Assembly: GCF_902499335.1 (NCBI RefSeq)
Contig: NZ_CABVQK010000021.1
Span: 1-64,000 of the forward strand
DNA: 64,000 nt
DNA from: Burkholderia lata
Lineage (GTDB): Bacteria > Pseudomonadota > Gammaproteobacteria > Burkholderiales > Burkholderiaceae
Reading direction: 5' to 3'
Position numbers and translations under genes: made by a program. Below are positions 59,540 to 64,000 of this stretch, piece by piece. The notes below the pieces were generated by a model that was not told the origin of the DNA, searched no databases, and saw nothing but the letters and a program-made list of their open reading frames with translations. How positions within the stretch are numbered: position 1 is the first letter of the stretch; each line of letters begins with the position of its first letter.

Positions 59540-62101
59540 TCATGCGTCGCGCAGCGACTGCAGCGCGGGGCGCCGCAACACATTATGCAGGCTCAGCCAG
59601 CCGGCTGCACCGGCGCACACGACACCCGCCGCGATGCCGGCCGGCACGAGCCAGGGATCGACGGCGAGCTGGAAGTCGAACACGCGCGACGCGAGGACCC
59701 AGCCGACCGCGATCGCGCCCGCCGACGCCAGCGCACCGGCCAGCGCGCCGACCACGACGAACTCCGCGCGCTGCACCGCATTGACCTGCGCGCGCGACGC
59801 GCCGAGCGCACGCAGCAGCGCGGCCTCGCGCACGCGCTCGTCGCGCGTGCCGGCAAGCGCCGTGTACAGCACGAGCACACCGGCCGCGAGTGTGAACGCG
59901 AACAGGAACTGCACCGCACCGACCACCTGCAGCATCATCCGCTGCAACTGCGCGAGGATCGGCGCGACGTCGATCGCGGTCAGGTTCGGGTAGCGCGCAA
60001 TCAGCGGATCGAGCAGCGCGGCGTCCGACGCAGGCAAATGGAAGCTCGTCAGGTACACGGCCGGGAAATCCTTCAGCACCGGCGGCGGCATCAGCACGAA
60101 GAAATTGACGCGGAACGAGCCCCAGTCGAGCTTGCGCACGCTCGTGATCGGCGCGTCGACCGTCAGCCCCGTCACGTCGAAGCGCAGCACGTCGCCCGGC
60201 TTCACGTTCAGCGTCTTCGCGAGGCCGGCCTCGATCGAAATCTGTGGCGTGGCGGCGTTACCGAACCAGTCGCCTTCGACGATCCGGTTGTCGGACGGCA
60301 GCTCGGTCGTATATGACAGGTTGAACTCGCGGTCGACGAGCCGGCGCGCCTCGTCGGACGGGTACGCGTCCGGATTCACCGGTTTGCCGTTGATCGCGAC
60401 GAGGCGGCCGCGCACCATCGGCGCGGGCACCGCGTCGCGCACGCCGTGCGCGGTCAGGTAGGCCGCGACGTCGGCGCGCTGGTCGGGCTGGATGTCGATC
60501 AGGAACTGGTTCGGCGCATCGGGCGGCGTCGACTGCCGCCAGCCCGCGACGAGGTCGTTGCGCGTGATCGCGATCAGCAGCAGGCACATCAGGCCGAGCG
60601 CGAGTGCGGTGATCTGCAGCGCACTGGCCGTGCCGCGCCGGTGCAGCGACGCGAGCGCGTAGCGCCAGCCGACGCCCGCGGCCACGCGCGCGTTGCGCAC
60701 CGCGCGCGCAGCGGCGAACAGCACGAGCCGCGCGATCAGCGCGAAACCGACCAGCGCGCCGGCGAAACCGCCCGCGACGATCAGCCCGAGCTTCAGGTTG
60801 CCGGCGGCCACGATCAGCAGCCCCGCGAACAGCACGACGCCGATCGCATACGCGACCCACGCGGTGCGCGACGCGTCGCCCCACTCGCGCCGCAGCACGC
60901 GCACCGGCGGCACGCGCGTGAGCGGCACGAGCGGCGGCAGCGCAAAGCCGAGCAGCAGCACGAGCGCGGCGCCGACGCCGATCAGCGCCGGCCACAACGT
61001 GGGGGGCGGCAGCACCACGTCGATCAGGCCGCCGAGCGCGGCCAGCAACGCCCAGTGGCCGCCGTAGCCGAGCACCGCGCCTGCGGCGCCGGACACGATC
61101 CCGATGCCGGCGAATTCGAGCGCGAACAGCGCGCCGAGCGTGCGGCGGCTCACGCCGAGGCAGCGCATCGTCGCGCAGCCGTCGAGGTGCCGCCGCATGT
61201 AGCGCTGCGCAGCCATCGCGATCGCGACCGCGGCGAGCAGCGCGGTGAGCAGTGCGACGAGCGTCAGGAAGTGGCGAGCGCGATCCAGCGTCTGCCGCAC
61301 TTGCGGCTGGCCTTCCTGCAACGACTCGAGACCGACGCCGCGCAGTTTCCCGCCATCGACGCGCGCGTGCGCATAGGTTTCGAAGCGCGCGACGTCCTGC
61401 TGGTCGCCGGCGACCAGCAGCCGATACGTGACGCGGCTGCCGTAGCCCGTGAGCCCCGTCGCGGCGAGCTCGTCCGCGCGCATCATCAGCCGCGGCGAAA
61501 AATTGACGAAGGAAAACCCGCGATCGAGTTCGCGGGAGATCGATGCGGCGACCTTGAACGTGCGCAGCCCGACGCGCACCGTATCGCCCGCCTTCAGGTG
61601 CAGCGCATCGAGCAGCGCCGGATCGGCCCACACGGTGCCGGGCTCGGGAATCGCGGCCGCCTTCTGCGCGGTGGCAGCGCCGGCCGGCAGGATCTCGACC
61701 GCACCGCGCAACGGATATCCGGGAGACACGGCCTTCACGGCCGCGAGGCGCGATGGTGCCGCGTCGCTCGCCTGCCCGCCCGTGGCGGACGCGATCATGC
61801 TCGGAAAGATCGCGGTCGTCGCGGTACGCAGGCCGAATGCGCGTGCCTGCCGGTCGAACGACGGATCGACGGGGCGATCGGCCCGCACGACGAAATCGGC
61901 GCCGAGCATCTGGCGCGCGTCGCGCTCGAGCCCCTGGCGCAGCCGGTCGGCGAGGAAGCCGACACTTGTCAGCGCCGCGACCGCGAGCACCAGTGCGAGG
62001 ACGAGCAGCGTCAGTTCGCCTGCGCGCCAGTCGCGCGCAGTCATGCGTGCGGCCTGGCGGATCAGGTCGCGCAGGCCGAAGCGGCCAGCATGCGCGTGCA
62101 C
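59540..62101 (-). CDS. FtsX-like ABC transporter permease (YbbP family)
   Basis: About 853 residues. N-terminal helix (LTLLVLALVLAVAALTSVGF), long MacB-type periplasmic domain, two FtsX cores with paired helices (about 270-420 and 720-845). Matches E. coli YbbP, a putative export permease. GTG at 62101 is preferred because the amphipathic stretch RDLIRQAARMTARDW is conserved; an ATG at 62044 is the alternative. The usual ATPase partner (YbbA-like) is not adjacent, which is unusual for this family. Confidence 0.82.
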   Translation of the reverse strand: MHAHAGRFGLRDLIRQAARMTARDWRAGELTLLVLALVLAVAALTSVGFLADRLRQGLERDARQMLGADFVVRADRPVDPSFDRQARAFGLRTATTAIFPSMIASATGGQASDAAPSRLAAVKAVSPGYPLRGAVEILPAGAATAQKAAAIPEPGTVWADPALLDALHLKAGDTVRVGLRTFKVAASISRELDRGFSFVNFSPRLMMRADELAATGLTGYGSRVTYRLLVAGDQQDVARFETYAHARVDGGKLRGVGLESLQEGQPQVRQTLDRARHFLTLVALLTALLAAVAIAMAAQRYMRRHLDGCATMRCLGVSRRTLGALFALEFAGIGIVSGAAGAVLGYGGHWALLAALGGLIDVVLPPPTLWPALIGVGAALVLLLGFALPPLVPLTRVPPVRVLRREWGDASRTAWVAYAIGVVLFAGLLIVAAGNLKLGLIVAGGFAGALVGFALIARLVLFAAARAVRNARVAAGVGWRYALASLHRRGTASALQITALALGLMCLLLIAITRNDLVAGWRQSTPPDAPNQFLIDIQPDQRADVAAYLTAHGVRDAVPAPMVRGRLVAINGKPVNPDAYPSDEARRLVDREFNLSYTTELPSDNRIVEGDWFGNAATPQISIEAGLAKTLNVKPGDVLRFDVTGLTVDAPITSVRKLDWGSFRVNFFVLMPPPVLKDFPAVYLTSFHLPASDAALLDPLIARYPNLTAIDVAPILAQLQRMMLQVVGAVQFLFAFTLAAGVLVLYTALAGTRDERVREAALLRALGASRAQVNAVQRAEFVVVGALAGALASAGAIAVGWVLASRVFDFQLAVDPWLVPAGIAAGVVCAGAAGWLSLHNVLRRPALQSLRDA

Positions 62102-62151
62102 CTCATGGCCGGGTTGCCCGGCCGGCGGCTGCGCCGCGTGTTGCCGCCCCT

Positions 62152-62769
62152 TCAATCGCGCTTCCCCCCGATCGAGTTCAGCCGCGACACCATGTGGTTC
62201 GCCATGCCGCGAAAGCCGCCCGAGACGCCGCGCCACAGGCGCGGGAGCGCCCATGCCGACGCCGCGATGAACGCGGCGAGCAGCACGAGGAACGCGAGCG
62301 GAACGAAGAACGCGAGCACGAGCCCGCCGACCACGAGGCCGTCCTCGGTCGATGATGCGATCCAGTTCGAAATCGGTTCGGGAGACAGGTTGATCATCGC
62401 GCGCGTGCCGGCCTTCGCCACGTGCGCGGCACCGGCGAGCGAGCCGCCGGCGAGCCCCGCGACCGCGAGCACGGTCGGATCGGCATGGCCGAGCGCGCCG
62501 GCTGCGAGCACGGCACCGGCCGGGATGCGGATGAAGGTGTGCACGGCATCCCACAGCGAGTCGAACGCGGGGATCTTGTCGGCAAGGAATTCGGTGACGG
62601 TGAGCACGGCCGCGGCACCGATGACCCACGGCGACATCAGCACGGCCAACGTGTCGGGCAGGTGGAGCCAGCCGAACCGCGCCAGCACGCCGGCGATCAG
62701 CACCGTCAGGTACAGGCGCAGGCCGCTCGCCCACGCGAGCCCCGCGCCGAGCGAAATGGCTTCGATCAT
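62152..62769 (-). CDS. DUF4126 family membrane protein
   Basis: 205 residues, about five transmembrane helices, rich in Ala, Gly and Leu. Recognised as DUF4126 from GLRLYLTVLIAGVLARFG and AAHVAKAGTRAMINLSPEPISNWIASSTEDG. Function unknown. The ATG at 62769 follows AGGAGAG. It is 50 bases upstream of the permease gene and may be transcribed with it. Confidence 0.85.
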   Translation of the reverse strand: MIEAISLGAGLAWASGLRLYLTVLIAGVLARFGWLHLPDTLAVLMSPWVIGAAAVLTVTEFLADKIPAFDSLWDAVHTFIRIPAGAVLAAGALGHADPTVLAVAGLAGGSLAGAAHVAKAGTRAMINLSPEPISNWIASSTEDGLVVGGLVLAFFVPLAFLVLLAAFIAASAWALPRLWRGVSGGFRGMANHMVSRLNSIGGKRD

Positions 62770-62980
62770 GGCCCTCTCCTTGCACTTTCCGTGCGCTTTG
62801 CCGATTGATCGGATCGGGTCGGACAGAATGGCCGCGCGGCGCGTGGCGGCCGGCACCGCGTGCCGCGAGAAGCACGACGGAATTCAGGCCCGAATGCGTT
62901 CCATTATAGACAGGCTACACGGGTGGCCGGCGCAATTCCGCAGTGCGGCACCCGGGCGCGTGAGCACCCGGAAGCCGTAT

Positions 62981-63301
62981 TCAGGCAGCCGACGACAGCT
63001 TGAGGCCGATCAGCCCCGCGACGATCAGCGCAGCGCTCGCGACGCGCGCGGCGGTCAGCGCCTCGCCCATCATCACGATGCCGAACACGAACGCACCGAC
63101 CGCGCCGATGCCCGTCCACACCGCGTACGCGGTGCCGAGCGGCAACTGGCGCATCGCGACCGCGAGCAGCCCGAAGCTGGCCAGCGCCGTCACGATCGTA
63201 AACACCGACGGACCGAGCTTCGTGAAGCCGTCCGACGATTTCATGCCGGCCGCCCAGGCCACTTCCAGCAAACCGGCTATGAACAACAATACCCACGCCA
63301 T
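62981..63301 (-). CDS. sugE: Guanidinium exporter (SugE/Gdx, SMR family)
   Basis: 106 residues, four transmembrane helices. The substrate-site residues known for Gdx proteins are in place: Glu13, Trp16, Ser42, Tyr59 and Trp62. These distinguish Gdx guanidinium/proton antiporters from the multidrug EmrE group. The gene lies directly under a guanidine-II riboswitch, which supports guanidinium as substrate. The older name refers to GroEL-suppression and quaternary-ammonium tolerance. Confidence 0.94.
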   Translation of the reverse strand: MAWVLLFIAGLLEVAWAAGMKSSDGFTKLGPSVFTIVTALASFGLLAVAMRQLPLGTAYAVWTGIGAVGAFVFGIVMMGEALTAARVASAALIVAGLIGLKLSSAA

Positions 63302-63323
63302 CTCGACGTACTCCGTATCGGAT

Positions 63324-63367
63324 GGGGCCGTCCCCGTTGAAGCGAATGACCCGGGGTCGTCCCCGGG
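63324..63367 (-). ncRNA. Guanidine-II (mini-ykkC) riboswitch
   Basis: On the transcript strand two tandem hairpins carry the diagnostic ACGR loops: CCCGGGG-ACGA-CCCCGGG (63367-63350) and GGGG-ACGG-CCCC (63335-63324), joined by a 14-base linker. GGAG of the sugE ribosome site begins ten bases after the second hairpin. This is the class II guanidine sensor architecture, which turns on translation when guanidinium binds. Confidence 0.9.
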
Positions 63368-63375
63368 CGGCGCCG

Positions 63376-63384
63376 AGTATAACA
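63376..63384 (-). promoter_or_regulatory. Extended -10 promoter of sugE
   Basis: TGTTATACT on the minus strand (TG, one base, TATACT) places the start point near 63369, just before the first riboswitch hairpin. No good -35 is seen. Confidence 0.6.
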
Positions 63385-63446
63385 AGATGCTTACGGACGC
63401 GGCGCGTGGCCGGCGGCCGGTCGGGGGCGCGATCGGCCGGGCCCGG

Positions 63447-63731
63447 TCAGTTCGATACGCGCTTCGGCGTGACGCCGCCGACGCAGCGGTCGTCGCGGTA
63501 CAGCGCCCACTCCTCGCACACGCGGCCGTCCTTGAACACGCACATGCCGACCTGCCCGCTCGCCAGGTTGCGGATCGTGTGGCGGCCGCCGAGCTTGCCG
63601 CAATTGACCGACGCGGGATTGGCCATCGCCTGCTGGGACGACGACGGTTGCTGCCCGGGCGGCAGCGGTTGGGCGAACGCGCCAGACGCAGCAAGCGCCA
63701 GCGCACAGATGACGACCAGACGGACGGACAT
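63447..63731 (-). CDS. DUF333 domain secreted protein
   Basis: 94 residues. Signal peptide RLVVICALALAASGAFAQ (cleavage after AFA), then a Pro/Gln-rich linker and the DUF333 core (NPASVNCGKLGGRHTI, GQVGMCVFKDGRVCEEWALYRDDRC) with four Cys that probably form disulfides. Small periplasmic protein, sometimes called haemolysin-like; function unknown. GAGCGTGCA precedes the ATG at 63731. Confidence 0.88.
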   Translation of the reverse strand: MSVRLVVICALALAASGAFAQPLPPGQQPSSSQQAMANPASVNCGKLGGRHTIRNLASGQVGMCVFKDGRVCEEWALYRDDRCVGGVTPKRVSN

Positions 63732-63889
63732 TGCACGCTCCTCGTTTTCGTTCGCGGAACGGTCAGGATAACGGGGAATGAGCGCCGGGTGTGCAACGCG
63801 CGCGTCGGCCGCGAGACTGTCGCGCCGACGCAACCCTGCCGGTGCGCAACGTCACGCGCACGTGCGCCGCTGCGGCCCGGCCGGGCCCC

Positions 63890-64000
63890 TCATGCCGCAC
63901 CGACGAGCCGGTAGCCGACGCCCGTCTCGGTGACGATGTACTCGGGCTGCGCCGGGTCGCGCTCGAGCTTCTGGCGCAGGTGCGCCATGTAGATGCGCAG
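63890..64000 (-). CDS. kdpE: KdpE-like response regulator, C-terminal fragment (cut by window edge)
   Basis: The last 36 codons of a winged-helix OmpR-family regulator run in from the right edge: LRIYMAHLRQKLERDP and EYIVTETGVGYRLVGAA then stop. The tail matches KdpE, partner of KdpD in potassium control, but only the DNA-binding end is visible, so another OmpR-type regulator is possible. Confidence 0.65.
   Translation of the reverse strand: MRIYMAHLRQKLERDPAQPEYIVTETGVGYRLVGAA

Noticed and set aside
62102..62875. 258-residue N-terminal extension of the permease frame
   Set aside because: It overlaps the DUF4126 gene in another frame and does not match permease family ends.

Overview
The window is high-GC, gene-dense beta-proteobacterial chromosome and looks like the primary chromosome of a Burkholderia species, probably of the B. 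cepacia complex. This rests on recognised protein families (DUF2863, DUF2818, DUF3619/DUF3106 next to an ECF sigma factor) and on the gene order secG-tRNA-Leu-nuoA to nuoN and ilvBNC-psd-pssA-leuA. I see no rRNA, insertion sequence, prophage, integrase or CRISPR array. Nearly everything is core or stable accessory metabolism.

Layout. 0.2-10.5 kb holds mixed small units: a DUF2863 protein, an atypical LuxR-type response regulator, a CbiM-like membrane protein, a secreted protein with a Lys-rich tail, an M14 carboxypeptidase, yaaA, a lone PIN protein, a methionine-type aminotransferase, two glutathione transferases and an enoyl-CoA hydratase. 10.5-15.4 kb (minus strand) carries two MaoC-like hydratases with two dissimilar acyl-CoA dehydrogenases, a likely acyl-CoA oxidation unit, then DUF1178, a Nudix hydrolase and DUF2818. 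15.4-30.3 kb is the complete 14-gene complex I operon nuoA-N. 30.4-35.9 kb has tRNA-Leu(GAG), secG, tpiA, a quinone oxidoreductase, pnp and rpsO. 36-40.5 kb has an orphan amino-acid-type binding protein, a lipoprotein, and a beta-carbonic anhydrase with a SulP transporter. 40.6-47.6 kb holds branched-chain amino acid synthesis (leuA, ilvBNC) around the phosphatidylethanolamine genes psd-pssA.

48-50.2 kb is an ECF sigma factor operon with a predicted one-helix membrane protein, a DUF3106 protein and an RDD protein. 50.5-53 kb joins a lipid-A-type metallophosphoesterase, a GT4 glycosyltransferase and diacylglycerol kinase. 53.2-57.5 kb has a TetR regulator overlapping a LOG protein, an SDR and a GT39 membrane glycosyltransferase. 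57.6-64 kb has DUF924, an alanyl-tRNA editing protein, a truncated haemoglobin, a large FtsX-type permease, DUF4126, the guanidinium exporter sugE, a DUF333 protein and the tail of a KdpE-like regulator cut by the window edge.

The most interesting signals are non-coding or very small. A Leu-rich 26-codon reading frame upstream of leuA is rich in the rare codon CTA and appears to start at the transcription start of a good promoter, which suggests leucine attenuation through a leaderless leader peptide. Two tandem hairpins with ACGA and ACGG loops upstream of sugE match a guanidine-II riboswitch. Other candidates are a long hairpin in the pnp leader, clustered palindromes before the carbonic anhydrase gene, 11-bp direct repeats 33 bp apart before the GT39 gene, and the possible envelope-sensing sigma operon.
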